A stretch of 64,000 nucleotides of DNA from CAVTSA01 sp963737225 (GTDB lineage: Bacteria; Chloroflexota; Dormibacteria; Dormibacterales; Dormibacteraceae), in NCBI GenBank assembly GCA_963737225.1, contig CAVTSA010000013.1:558001-622000 (forward strand), written 5' to 3'. The stretch's first letter is position 1, and each line of letters starts with the position of its first letter. A program made the position numbers and the translations under genes. Positions 41,538 through 49,406 of this stretch are shown piece by piece. The notes below the pieces were generated by a model. It had not been told where the DNA came from. It saw only the letters and a program-made list of their open reading frames with translations, and did no database searches.

Positions 41538-42122
41538 CTACTGGCCGACCCGACCGTCGATGCGCTCGCGGAGCAGGTCGGCGTGCCCGCAGTGCCGGGC
41601 GTACTCCTCGATCAGGTGGACCAGCACGTCGCGCACCTGGACCGGCTCACCCTGGCGTGTCCGAACCATCCGGCCCAGGTCGGTCTCGCCCTCCAGCTGT
41701 CGATCAGCGAACGCCATCTCCGCGCGCCAGTCGGCCCACGCCTGCGCCACCACCCGCGGGTCGGCGACCGCCCCGTCCCACGCCGCTTGGGGGTCATCCT
41801 CCGTGCGGTACACCGGCTGCACGTCCTGTCCCGCGAGCACCCGCCGAAACCAGTTCCGCTCGACGTCGGCCAGGTGCCGGATGAGTCCCAAGAGCGACAT
41901 CGTCGACGGCGGGACGCTGCGGCGGGCCAGCTGCTCGGGATCGAGGTCCGCGCACTTCATCTCGGCGGTGAGCCGGTAGCCGTGCAGGTAGTCGAGGAGC
42001 GTCGACCGCTCGTCGGTCGATGGGACATGCTGGTCCCGCGGGTCGTCCTCGGGGTCGACCCACATGTCGGAGTAGACGGTGGCCGCCGTCCAGCGGCTCG
42101 GTGCTGCATCGTCGGAGGGCAT
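41538..42122 (-). CDS. DinB superfamily protein (DUF664-like)
   Basis: The 194-residue helical protein has the DinB/DUF664 pattern: LLGLIRHLADVERNWFRRVL with the first His, and VLVHLIEEYARHCGHADLLR with the last His pair, a likely metal site. Related proteins are mycothiol- or bacillithiol-dependent transferases. The exact reaction is unknown. It is convergent with the GTPase gene. Confidence 0.85.
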   Translation of the reverse strand: MPSDDAAPSRWTAATVYSDMWVDPEDDPRDQHVPSTDERSTLLDYLHGYRLTAEMKCADLDPEQLARRSVPPSTMSLLGLIRHLADVERNWFRRVLAGQDVQPVYRTEDDPQAAWDGAVADPRVVAQAWADWRAEMAFADRQLEGETDLGRMVRTRQGEPVQVRDVLVHLIEEYARHCGHADLLRERIDGRVGQ

Positions 42123-42149
42123 TCACCCATCGTCGCACGGCGGCGCCGT

Positions 42150-42216
42150 CCCCCGAGTGCCGGCCCTGGGGTGGGTGGGGAGGACGCGTGGAACCCCTGA
42201 GTGCCGGCATTCGGGG
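42150..42216. repeat. Twin GCCGGC-centred palindromes, 44 bp apart
   Basis: CCCCGAGTGCCGGCCCTGGGG and CCCCTGAGTGCCGGCATTCGGGG-like palindromes centre at 42161 and 42205. The second is almost perfect over 23 bases. Their layout resembles the 42-bp twin palindromes but with a 44-bp pitch. Confidence 0.55.
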
Positions 42217-42417
42217 AGCGGGGAGGTCGCGCTGGCGCGCGAGCGCTTCGCTGCACGGCGGCGTAGGGACCGGCGTGCCGGTTGCGCGCGCGCATTTGCC
42301 TGACTTGGGTGGCTGCGCCCCCAAACCCCTCGGCCGCACTCGGGGCCGTTCTCTGCCGGGGCCACCAGTGCGGGGTGCTCTCGTGAGGGCAGAGCGGGGG
42401 CTTGCTTCGGGCTGTCG

Positions 42418-42489
42418 CCCGAGTGCTCCGCACCCGCTCGCGCGTGACCACGCGGCGGGCCCAGGCGTGGGCTGCGGAAGGCACTCGGG
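42418..42489. repeat. Long inverted repeat CCCGAGTGC-TCCGCA / TGCGGA-AG-GCACTCGGG
   Basis: A 15-bp stem with a 2-base bulge and 40-base loop lies in the 439-base gap between dinB-like and the complex I-like genes. The rest of that gap (42217-42417) is very GC-rich with further short palindromes but no gene. Confidence 0.55.
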
Positions 42490-42546
42490 GCTCTAGGCGA
42501 AGCGGGATGCGGGTGCTGCCCGGGGGGAGACGGGCCTGCGACTCTT

Positions 42547-42552
42547 TAGACT
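42547..42552 (+). promoter_or_regulatory. -10 box TAGACT for the complex I-like cluster (leaderless)
   Basis: TAGACT ends 9 bases before the ATG at 42562. No Shine-Dalgarno sequence is present. Confidence 0.5.
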
Positions 42553-42561
42553 GGCGGCCGT

Positions 42562-44217
42562 ATGCCCGGCGCTCTGATCCTGCTTCCGCCGGCGGTGCTG
42601 GTGGCGGGCGGGCTTCTCTCCTGGGCGGTCCCGCCGTGGCTCTTTCCTGCCCGCATGACGGGAGCCGTGGCCACCTGGGCGGCGCTGGCGGCGTTGATCG
42701 GGACCTGGCTCGCGGTCGGACAGCTGCCGACCACGGTCGGGGTGGTGCTGCAGGCGGTCACCCTGCCACCGCTGCTGCAGCTGGACGCGATCCGGTTCGC
42801 GGCCGGTGTCATCCTGCTGGCGGCGGTCGGGGTCCTGGTCACCGTCCGCGGGGCAGGCACCTCGCTCTCCGCGCTGGGCACCCTGGCCACCGCCTGCGCC
42901 TTGCTGGCGGTGGAGGCGGGGAGTCTGGCACTCCTCGCGGTGGGCGTGGGCGCCGCCTGCCTGCTCCTGGTCGCGGCGCACCGGGAGGAGGGCGGACGGC
43001 TGTTCGGTGGCCTCTGGCCCTCTCTCGTGATCGCCACCCTCTCCCTGCTGGCGGCGGCGGCGATCGTGCTCGCGGTGGCCGGCACCACCGCCTACACGGC
43101 GATTCCGGTCACCGCGTTCTCGCCCATCCCATTCCTGCTGGTGGTGCTGGCCATGGCATGCCTGACAGGGTTGCTGCCCTGGCCGACCTGGCTCAGCGGG
43201 AGCCTGCACCGCACGCGTCAGGAGGCGAGTGGAGTGACGCTGGTGCTGCTGACCCCACTCGGCCTCTTCCTGCTGCTCGAGACCTCGCAGCTCGGCGCCG
43301 GCACCTGGCCCGCGGGGGCGCTGCGGGTGGTGGTCGCGGTCTGGGCGGCGCTGACGCTGATCGCGGCCGGCTTGCGCGCCCAGGCGGCGCGGGGTCGTCG
43401 CGAGGCGCTCCGCGAGGTCGCGTTGATGCAGGTCGCGGTGTCCGCGATCGCGCTCAGCCTGGGGACGCAGCTGGGCATCGCGGCGGGAGTCACCGGCATC
43501 GCGGCAGCCACGCTGGGGCAGCTGATCAGCTTGCTCCTGCCGGCTGAGGGCCGTCTCAGCATCGTGGGCTGCGCGCTCGCCGTCGCCGTGCCGCCCGGAC
43601 TGGCGTTCTGCAGCCTGGCTCTGACCGCCGAGGCGAGCCTGCAGGCCGCACCGGACGCACCCCCCGCGCCGCTGCTGGTGCTGGTCCTGGGGATCACCTG
43701 GGTGCTCGCGCTGGCCGCCGTCGCCCGGTCCTCCCGCCTCCCCGTCACGCGCGACGGGTCGGCGGCCGGCGGACTGCTGGTGGTGGCCCTGAGCCTGGCC
43801 GGCGGTGCGCTGGTGGGGTTCTTCGAGCTGGCGGTCGCGCTGCCGGCCGCCGCCGCCGCCATCCCCAACCAGAACGCATCACCTCCCCTCACGGTGACCG
43901 CCGGCAACCTGGTCGCGGCCTCGGGGGGTTGGGGCGCGCTCGCCCTCGGGGCGCTGGCGGCGGTCTTCGTCCTCCTCCTCCCCCTGACCACCCGCGCGCT
44001 CCGCACCGTGCCGGCGCCGGAGCGGATGCCGGCACCCTTCCTCCGCGTACCCGCGCCGACTCCGGCGGACGGCCTGCGCTGGGTGGCCGGCCGGCTGCGC
44101 CTGCACGCGCCGGGGTGGGACCGCGCGCTGGAACGCATGCAAATCGCGAGCGAGCGCGGTCCGATCTGGCTCTGGGCGGCGATCGCTTTCGTGCTCGCGA
44201 TCGTGGTGACCCGGTGA
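42562..44217 (+). CDS. Polytopic membrane protein, NuoL/NuoN (Mrp antiporter)-like
   Basis: The 551-residue protein has at least 13 hydrophobic helices. MACLTGLLPWPTWLSGSLHR resembles the conserved helix-7/8 region of complex I antiporter-like subunits, where functional members have a Lys and the HAP motif. The usual TM lysines and glutamate are hard to find, so proton pumping is uncertain. There is a C-terminal cytoplasmic tail (RTVPAPERMPAPFLRVPAPT). It is the first of four co-directional membrane genes and has its own promoter. Confidence 0.6.
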   Translation: MPGALILLPPAVLVAGGLLSWAVPPWLFPARMTGAVATWAALAALIGTWLAVGQLPTTVGVVLQAVTLPPLLQLDAIRFAAGVILLAAVGVLVTVRGAGTSLSALGTLATACALLAVEAGSLALLAVGVGAACLLLVAAHREEGGRLFGGLWPSLVIATLSLLAAAAIVLAVAGTTAYTAIPVTAFSPIPFLLVVLAMACLTGLLPWPTWLSGSLHRTRQEASGVTLVLLTPLGLFLLLETSQLGAGTWPAGALRVVVAVWAALTLIAAGLRAQAARGRREALREVALMQVAVSAIALSLGTQLGIAAGVTGIAAATLGQLISLLLPAEGRLSIVGCALAVAVPPGLAFCSLALTAEASLQAAPDAPPAPLLVLVLGITWVLALAAVARSSRLPVTRDGSAAGGLLVVALSLAGGALVGFFELAVALPAAAAAIPNQNASPPLTVTAGNLVAASGGWGALALGALAAVFVLLLPLTTRALRTVPAPERMPAPFLRVPAPTPADGLRWVAGRLRLHAPGWDRALERMQIASERGPIWLWAAIAFVLAIVVTR

Positions 44218-44275
44218 TTCACGCGTCGAACATCGGCACGCTCCCCGCCCGGGTCTCTTTCGCAGGAACCCCGAG

Positions 44276-44809
44276 ATGACCGAGGCGCTGGCGGTCGTGG
44301 GCGTGATCGTGGCATGGCTCGGCGCGTCGATCACCGTCCTCGCCGAGGGGCGGCGGGGACTTGGATGCGGAGCGCTGCTGGTCGGTGCCGGCCTCTGCGC
44401 AATCGAGATCGCCGCCGGGCACACGATCCCCGGGCTGCTGCTCCTGATCGGGGGCGCTGGGTACGGGATCCTCCGCCAGCGCGACGGCGCACCCGGATGG
44501 GTCCTGTTCGCGCCCGGCTCCTCGCCGCGGCTGATCGCGGCCGTCCTGCTCTTCGCGGTGTCCCTGTTTCTGATCAACACGCTGGACATCGGAACGCCGG
44601 GCCTGGCGGGGGTGCTGACGGTGTCGGCACTTGCGGTGATGCGCCTCACCTCGACGCCCGACCGCGCAGCGCTCGCCTCCTGCGCCGCGATCGAGGCTCT
44701 GGCGCTCGGGGTCGCGGGCTCGATACCCCTCGCGCTGTGCGCCTGCATCGTGGCCCTGCTGCTGGCCATGATCCCGATTCCGACGCCCACCACCGGCCCG
44801 GCACGATGA
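44276..44809 (+). CDS. Small polytopic membrane protein of the complex I-like cluster
   Basis: The 177-residue protein has about five transmembrane helices (LAVVGVIVAWLGASITVLAE, TIPGLLLLIGGAGYGI, LIAAVLLFAVSLFLI, ALALGVAGSIPLALCACIVA). Size and position suggest a NuoJ/NuoK-like small subunit, but I cannot identify conserved residues that would prove it. Its stop overlaps the next gene's ATG (ATGA), so the two are translationally coupled. Confidence 0.6.
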   Translation: MTEALAVVGVIVAWLGASITVLAEGRRGLGCGALLVGAGLCAIEIAAGHTIPGLLLLIGGAGYGILRQRDGAPGWVLFAPGSSPRLIAAVLLFAVSLFLINTLDIGTPGLAGVLTVSALAVMRLTSTPDRAALASCAAIEALALGVAGSIPLALCACIVALLLAMIPIPTPTTGPAR

Positions 44810-46032
44810 GTTCCGGTCAGCCGTCACGGGCGGCGCTGGAGCTGCTCCCGTCCGAGATCAGCGAGGGCAGGAGTCGCTTCTTCCGCGGCGCCAGCGACGT
44901 GCTCGCGGTGGTGGGCGCGGTGGTCACGCTGTATGCGATCGCCGGCGCCCCCGCTCTGGGACCGGTCCAGCTCCACCCCTCTCCGCTTCCGGTTCGGGGG
45001 CTGCTCGCGGCCGGCCTGCTGTCGCTCGGGCTCTCCGTGGCGTCGACCCCGATGCGTCTGGCCGAGCGGGGTACGCAGGTCCGCGTGGGCCTGATCTCGC
45101 TGGGCGCTCTGTCCGGCGTCTCGCTGGCGGGAGATCCGCGCTACGCGGCGATCGTGGTGCTGCTCCTGGTGGGCCTGGAGGCGGCGCGCGGAGGCGCCAT
45201 CGGTCCTCGGGCTCGTGAACAGGCGGCGGGTGCGTTCCTGCTCGGTATCGGCACCGTGCTCCTCGACGTCCCCCAGTCCGCGGTGGCGCAGAACCTGGGG
45301 GTGCTCGGCGTCGTCCTGGGGCTGATCGCCATCGCGGGGCTCTTCCCGACCGTCCGGGGGCGGACCGTCCGCGCCTCGGCGTCGGAAGGTGAGATGAGCT
45401 GGCTGGCGCTGGTCTCACCGATCCTGGTCCTGATCGTCGCCTCCCAGGTGCTGACGACGCTGCCGGCCCCCGCACTGATCGTCTACAGCGCGCTCACGAT
45501 CGCGTTCGGGGTACTGAACCTGGCCTGGGGAGTGGTCGGCGCCTGGCGTGCGAAGGACGACCTGGTGGCGTGGCGTTTCCTCTTCTTCGCCGACTGGGGA
45601 CTGGCGCTGGCCGGCCTTGGCTGCGTGGTGCCCGACGGCGCGGGCATGCAAGGGGCGTACCTGATCCTGCTGCAGATCCTGCTCGTGCGCCTCCCGCTGC
45701 ACGACCTGGCCCAGGCACGGATGGCGCTGGGAGAGCCCCGGCGGGCGGGCGCCCTCAGCGTGGTGGTGGGCGCCGTGCTCTGCGGGCTCCCGCCCTTTGC
45801 CGGTTTCGCGGCGCGCTTCTATCTCCTGCGTGCCGCCACCGAGGTGGGAGCGCTGCTCACCGTCCCGCTGAGCCTCGGGCTGCTGCTCTGGATGTTGATC
45901 GGGCTCCGAATGGGCAGGGCTCTCGGCGTCCCGCGGGGAAGACGCGCGGTCGGGTTCGGCCTGGTGATGGGCATCGCGCTCGCGCTCGGTGTGGTGCCCT
46001 GGCTGGTGCTGCAGACGGTGGGGCTGACGTGA
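44806..46032 (+). CDS. Polytopic membrane protein, NuoN-like
   Basis: The 408-residue protein has about 11 transmembrane helices. VVGAVLCGLPPFAGFAARFY matches the conserved G-x-P-P-x-x-G-F helix of NuoL/M/N subunits, where the pattern SLAGLPPLAGFFAKF is typical. A cytoplasmic N-terminus of about 30 residues precedes the first helix. The short break lysine and catalytic glutamate are not obvious. It overlaps the upstream gene by four bases. Confidence 0.68.
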   Translation: MSSGQPSRAALELLPSEISEGRSRFFRGASDVLAVVGAVVTLYAIAGAPALGPVQLHPSPLPVRGLLAAGLLSLGLSVASTPMRLAERGTQVRVGLISLGALSGVSLAGDPRYAAIVVLLLVGLEAARGGAIGPRAREQAAGAFLLGIGTVLLDVPQSAVAQNLGVLGVVLGLIAIAGLFPTVRGRTVRASASEGEMSWLALVSPILVLIVASQVLTTLPAPALIVYSALTIAFGVLNLAWGVVGAWRAKDDLVAWRFLFFADWGLALAGLGCVVPDGAGMQGAYLILLQILLVRLPLHDLAQARMALGEPRRAGALSVVVGAVLCGLPPFAGFAARFYLLRAATEVGALLTVPLSLGLLLWMLIGLRMGRALGVPRGRRAVGFGLVMGIALALGVVPWLVLQTVGLT

Positions 46033-46093
46033 TCCGCTCCCCCCGGCTCGGGAGCCTCCCCACCCGGCCGGTCGGTTTCGAAAGGGCCCCGGC

Positions 46094-46892
46094 ATGACCG
46101 CGGAGCTGGCGGCGCAGGCGATCGCCCTGGTGCTCTTTCCGGGCGCACTCTCCATCCTGGTGTTCGGGCTGATCGTGGAGGGAGGAGTTCGGGCGCTCCT
46201 CGGCGCACCCGACGGCCTCGGCCTCCTCCGGCATACGCGATCGGGCCTCCGTCGAGTGGCGCCCGCCGCCGGCGGCGCGGTCGTGCTGCTGGCACTGGGG
46301 GCGACCCAGGTCGCCGTGCCTCTGAGCCCGGTGCCGGGTGGCCGAGCACACCGTCTTCATCGCGCTCGGGGCGCTGGGCGCGGGCGGGTGGCTGCTGTGG
46401 CTGCTGGCCGGCGCGGACCTCCCCGCGGGCCGTCTCCTGCTGCTCGGGCAGGTGGTGTGGATGGTCGCCGTGCTCGGCCCGGCGCTCGGCGCGGGCAGCC
46501 TGATCCCGGCCCAGGTGGAGGGGACCACGCTGCCTCTCGAGGTGGTCGAGCGGGCCCTTGCCGCGGTGGCCTATCTGGCTGCGCTCCCGGCGCTCCTCCT
46601 CCTCTGCGAGCCCGAGGAGCGCTTCTCGACGGCAGGCCAGGTGGTGCGGCTGCTCTCCTGGGCTCCGCAGACCGCCCTCTTCGCATCGCTGGTCCTGCCG
46701 CCCCTCCGTGACAACCTGGCCGGGGTGCTCCTCTTCGCGCTGATCTGCGTCGGGGCCTGCCTGGTGGCGGCGCTGGCCGCGATCCCGCTGCGGCGCTATC
46801 CCGAGCTGCGCCGGCGCGCCTACCCACAGGTGCTGCTTGGCCTCGCCGTCCTGGTGCTGGGGTTCGGACTGCTGGCCGGTTATCTCCCCTAG
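46094..46892 (+). CDS. NuoH-like membrane protein (frameshift at about 46335)
   Basis: Frame one encodes two transmembrane helices (AIALVLFPGALSILVFGLIV, GGAVVLLALGATQVAVPLSP). After one extra G in GCCGGGTGG the second frame continues with VAEHTVFIALGALGAGGWLL and five more helices to 46892. Read through, it is about 265 residues. LFPGALSILVFGLIVEG resembles the start of NuoH/HyfC-type subunits. The frameshift lies in a G run and may be a sequencing error. Confidence 0.6.
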
Positions 46893-46959
46893 GACGTGTC
46901 ACCCGAGCCGTTTGGAAGGGAAGCACCGAACCCATTCCCAACGTCGTCGGAGTCGGTTG

Positions 46960-47013
46960 TTGGTGCACCAATCCCCCAATTGCGGCGCTCGGAATGGACA
47001 ACTGGTGCACCAA
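46960..47013. repeat. Twin palindrome C: TTGGTGCACCAA and CTGGTGCACCAA, 42 bp apart
   Basis: The first copy (46960-46971) is perfect; the second (47002-47013) has one outer change. Both copies face the same way. They lie between the complex I-like cluster and mreC. Confidence 0.82.
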
Positions 47014-47146
47014 TCGCCGTTTGCTCCGGGTTGTGTAGGGTCCCGGCAACCCCTCCCGGCGCGGGCACGGGTCGGTATCATGCCGGGCATCCGCGGCTGC
47101 GGGTCCGTCTGTCGCCATCCGTCACACCAGCTCATCCCAGCAATCG

Positions 47147-47998
47147 ATGTCGCCACTTCACACAGCCGTCAGGTTTGTTCGCCGCGAGGCCGCCAGGTCT
47201 TCGCGCGCAACCGGTCTGTTCGCGATCGCCGTGCTCCTGGTGGTGGCCCTGGGGACCGCCTCCGAGCTTCCCCAAGCGAGGGCTCCGCGGGCTGCGGCGA
47301 CGGGGGCGCTGACGCCGGCGATGCAGGCCGCGACCCTGGTCGACGGCGCGATGAACGGCGCGGCGACCTGGTTCGTCGGGAATCGCCAGACGGCGGACGA
47401 GAACCAGCAGCTGCAGGAGGAGAACCGCCGCCTCGCGGCCCAGCTGGCGCAGCTCCAGGCGACGGAGCGGCAGAACGCGCAGCTGCGCGCCGAGCTCGGT
47501 CTCCGTCACCAGGATCAGCTGCTGACCACCGGCGCCACCGTGGTCGCCCATGACCCGGATGGTCTCGGCCGCACGCTCACCATCGACCACGGGAGCCGCT
47601 CCGGAGTCCGGCCCGGCATGGCGGTGATCGCGGCCGGCGGGATGGTCGGCCTGGTCCGTTCGGTCACCGGGTGGTCGGCCCAGGTCGAAACCACCGCCGA
47701 GCCTGGTTTCGCGGTCGGGGTGGTGACCGCCGGTACCGGCCTCACCGGCACCGTGGAGGGAGGGACGCCGGCCCTTCCGGTACGGCTGGTGAGCACGGGT
47801 CAGACCGAACCCCTGCCTGGGGAGGGCGTGGTCACCGCGGGCGATGCCGCGATCCCCGGCGGCCTCGCGCTCGGCCGCCTGACCACGGTCAGCCTCGGCG
47901 GTCAGGGGGCGGGAACCGTGGACCGGGGGCAGGTGACCCCCTTCTCCGATCCGGCGCAGGCGTCGCAGGTGCTCGTGGTGCGAGGGACCCAGCCATGA
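47147..47998 (+). CDS. mreC: Rod shape-determining protein MreC
   Basis: The 283-residue protein has a cytoplasmic N-terminus, one transmembrane helix (ATGLFAIAVLLVVALGT, about 22-38), a coiled coil (NQQLQEENRRLAAQLAQLQA, about 86-105) and the two-barrel MreC domain with HGSRSGVRPGMAVIAAGGMVG. It organises the elongasome in the periplasm. mreD overlaps its stop by four bases. MreB, RodA and PBP2 are not in the window after mreD. Confidence 0.9.
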   Translation: MSPLHTAVRFVRREAARSSRATGLFAIAVLLVVALGTASELPQARAPRAAATGALTPAMQAATLVDGAMNGAATWFVGNRQTADENQQLQEENRRLAAQLAQLQATERQNAQLRAELGLRHQDQLLTTGATVVAHDPDGLGRTLTIDHGSRSGVRPGMAVIAAGGMVGLVRSVTGWSAQVETTAEPGFAVGVVTAGTGLTGTVEGGTPALPVRLVSTGQTEPLPGEGVVTAGDAAIPGGLALGRLTTVSLGGQGAGTVDRGQVTPFSDPAQASQVLVVRGTQP

Positions 47999-48495
47999 CC
48001 ATGGTGCTGGCCGGGTTCGGCTCTCTGGTGCTGGCCACCTTTCTTCAGCTCGCCCTCCCGGGCGGCGTGCCCGTCTGGGGCATGGAGCCGAACCTCGTGC
48101 TGGCGCTGGTTGTGGCATGGGCCTGGGTGCTCGGGCCGCGCTGGGCGTTCGCCTGGGCGGTGCTCGGGGGGCTGCTGCTCGACCTTTCGGGCGGCGCACC
48201 GCTCGGAGTCCACGCGCTGGGCCTTCTCGGCGCGGCCTACCTGGTGGGTTTGCTGCGCAGCGTCAGCCCCGCGCGCGCCTGGCCGCTCACGATCCCGGCC
48301 GGCGCACTCGGCGGCGCCGTCTACGGCGGGGTGGTGCTGCTCGGGCTGCACGTCTTCGGAGACCAGGCGCTGACCTGGCAGCTGACGGTGACCCTGCTGG
48401 GCGGAGCGATCGGTTCCGGGGCCATCGTCTCGGTGCCGTTCGCGCTGCTGTTCACCGTGCTCCGGCGAGGCCTCGCACAGCGGCGTCCGACCTGA
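47995..48495 (+). CDS. mreD: Rod shape-determining protein MreD
   Basis: The 166-residue protein has five or six transmembrane helices and the MreD-like pattern PNLVLALVVAWAWVLGPRWAF, then GLLLDLSGGAPLGVHALGL. The start ATG overlaps the stop of mreC (ATGA). It is the usual partner of MreC in cell elongation. Confidence 0.87.
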   Translation: MTMVLAGFGSLVLATFLQLALPGGVPVWGMEPNLVLALVVAWAWVLGPRWAFAWAVLGGLLLDLSGGAPLGVHALGLLGAAYLVGLLRSVSPARAWPLTIPAGALGGAVYGGVVLLGLHVFGDQALTWQLTVTLLGGAIGSGAIVSVPFALLFTVLRRGLAQRRPT

Positions 48496-48504
48496 GCGCT
48501 GCTG

Positions 48505-48510
48505 TACAAT
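48505..48510 (+). promoter_or_regulatory. -10 box TACAAT for rplU-rpmA (leaderless)
   Basis: TACAAT ends 8 bases before the GTG at 48519. No Shine-Dalgarno sequence is present, which makes the ribosomal protein mRNA probably leaderless. Confidence 0.65.
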
Positions 48511-48518
48511 GCTCGTTC

Positions 48519-48872
48519 GTGCCTCAAACCAGTGGACCACTGACGGCTGTCGTCGTCAGCGGCGGAAAGCAGTACCGGGTCGCCGCCGGCGACCACCTGC
48601 TCGTCGATCGCGTGGCAGCCGAGCCCGGGGCCGAGCTGACGCTCGATCGTGTGCTGCTGGTGAGCGACGGGAAGGACCACAAGGTCACCCCTGAAGCGGT
48701 CTCGGGCATCAAGGTCGAAGCCAGGGTCGTGCGTCACCAGCGCGGCAAGAAGATCGAGGTCCTGCGCTACAAGCCCAAGAAGCGCGTGCGCGTGCATCGC
48801 GGGGCCCGCGCCGACCTGAGCGAGCTCGAAATCGTGAGCATCGGTGACGCCGGCGAGGCGGGGAAGGAATAG
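48519..48872 (+). CDS. rplU: Large ribosomal subunit protein bL21
   Basis: The 117-residue protein has the L21 core VVVSGGKQYRVAAGDHLLVD, DRVLLVSDGKDHKVTPE and the RNA-binding KIEVLRYKPKKRVRVHRG. The C-terminus has an acidic tail (ELEIVSIGDAGEAGKE) somewhat longer than the shortest homologues. GTG 48519 is preferred because of the -10 box. The stop is immediately followed by rpmA. Confidence 0.95.
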   Translation: MPQTSGPLTAVVVSGGKQYRVAAGDHLLVDRVAAEPGAELTLDRVLLVSDGKDHKVTPEAVSGIKVEARVVRHQRGKKIEVLRYKPKKRVRVHRGARADLSELEIVSIGDAGEAGKE

Positions 48873-49169
48873 ATGGCGCACAAGAAGGGCGGCGGCTCCT
48901 CCAAGAACGGCCGCGACTCCAACTCACAGCGGCTTGGCGTCAAGGTCTACGGCGGTCAGACGGTGACGGCGGGCGCGATTCTGGTCCGCCAGCGCGGTAC
49001 CCGGATCCAGGCCGGCGCAGGCGTCGGCGTCGGGCGCGACCACACCTTGTTCGCGCTGCGGGACGGCACCGTCGGCTACCAGCGGGTGGGCCGCGACGGT
49101 CGCCGGGCCACCGTCGGCACCGGAGTCCCCGAACCTGCCGCATCGGCCGCAGCTGCGGGCAGCAACTAA
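48873..49169 (+). CDS. rpmA: Large ribosomal subunit protein bL27
   Basis: The 98-residue protein has the canonical start MAHKKGGGSSKNGRDSNSQR and the core LGVKVYGGQTVTAGAILVRQ. It ends with an Ala-rich tail, PEPAASAAAAGSN. It has no N-terminal extension needing cleavage, unlike Firmicutes. ATG follows the rplU stop directly. Confidence 0.97.
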   Translation: MAHKKGGGSSKNGRDSNSQRLGVKVYGGQTVTAGAILVRQRGTRIQAGAGVGVGRDHTLFALRDGTVGYQRVGRDGRRATVGTGVPEPAASAAAAGSN

Positions 49170-49182
49170 GGTTTGAGCGGGG

Positions 49183-49400
49183 CCGAAAGCCCCGACGGAT
49201 CTGGAACGTCCAATGCGGCACATCTCGTCCCCAAGGAACTCCGCAGGCTCCGTTCCGCGGGGACCCCGGGGAAGCGGCGTTGCCGCCTGTGGCGCTCGGT
49301 TATGAGAGCACAACTGCACTTCCTGCGCTGCTCGGCGGTGCCTTGCCTCTGCACCGCCCGGCCGGCCCATCTCTCGCCGGGTTTCCGGCCCCGCTCCTAG
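49183..49400 (+). repeat. Dispersed intergenic repeat, longest copy (about 215 bp)
   Basis: This copy carries the left hairpin GGGGC-CGAAA-GCCCC (49179-49193), the block GGATCTGGAACG with ATGCGGCACATCTCG, then ACTCCGCAGGCTCCG, GCGGGGACCCCGG, AGCGGCGTTGCCGC and the right end GGGTTTCCGGCCCCGCTCCTAG. It lies between rpmA and obgE. Partial copies occur at 6291-6340 with 6578-6738, and at 14311-14449. A 75-codon open frame crosses it but is not kept in the other copies. Confidence 0.75.
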
Positions 49401-49406
49401 GCGGCG

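Noticed and set aside
49173..49400. A 75-codon open frame crossing the dispersed repeat
   Set aside because: The frame is not kept in the other two copies, which carry indels not divisible by three.
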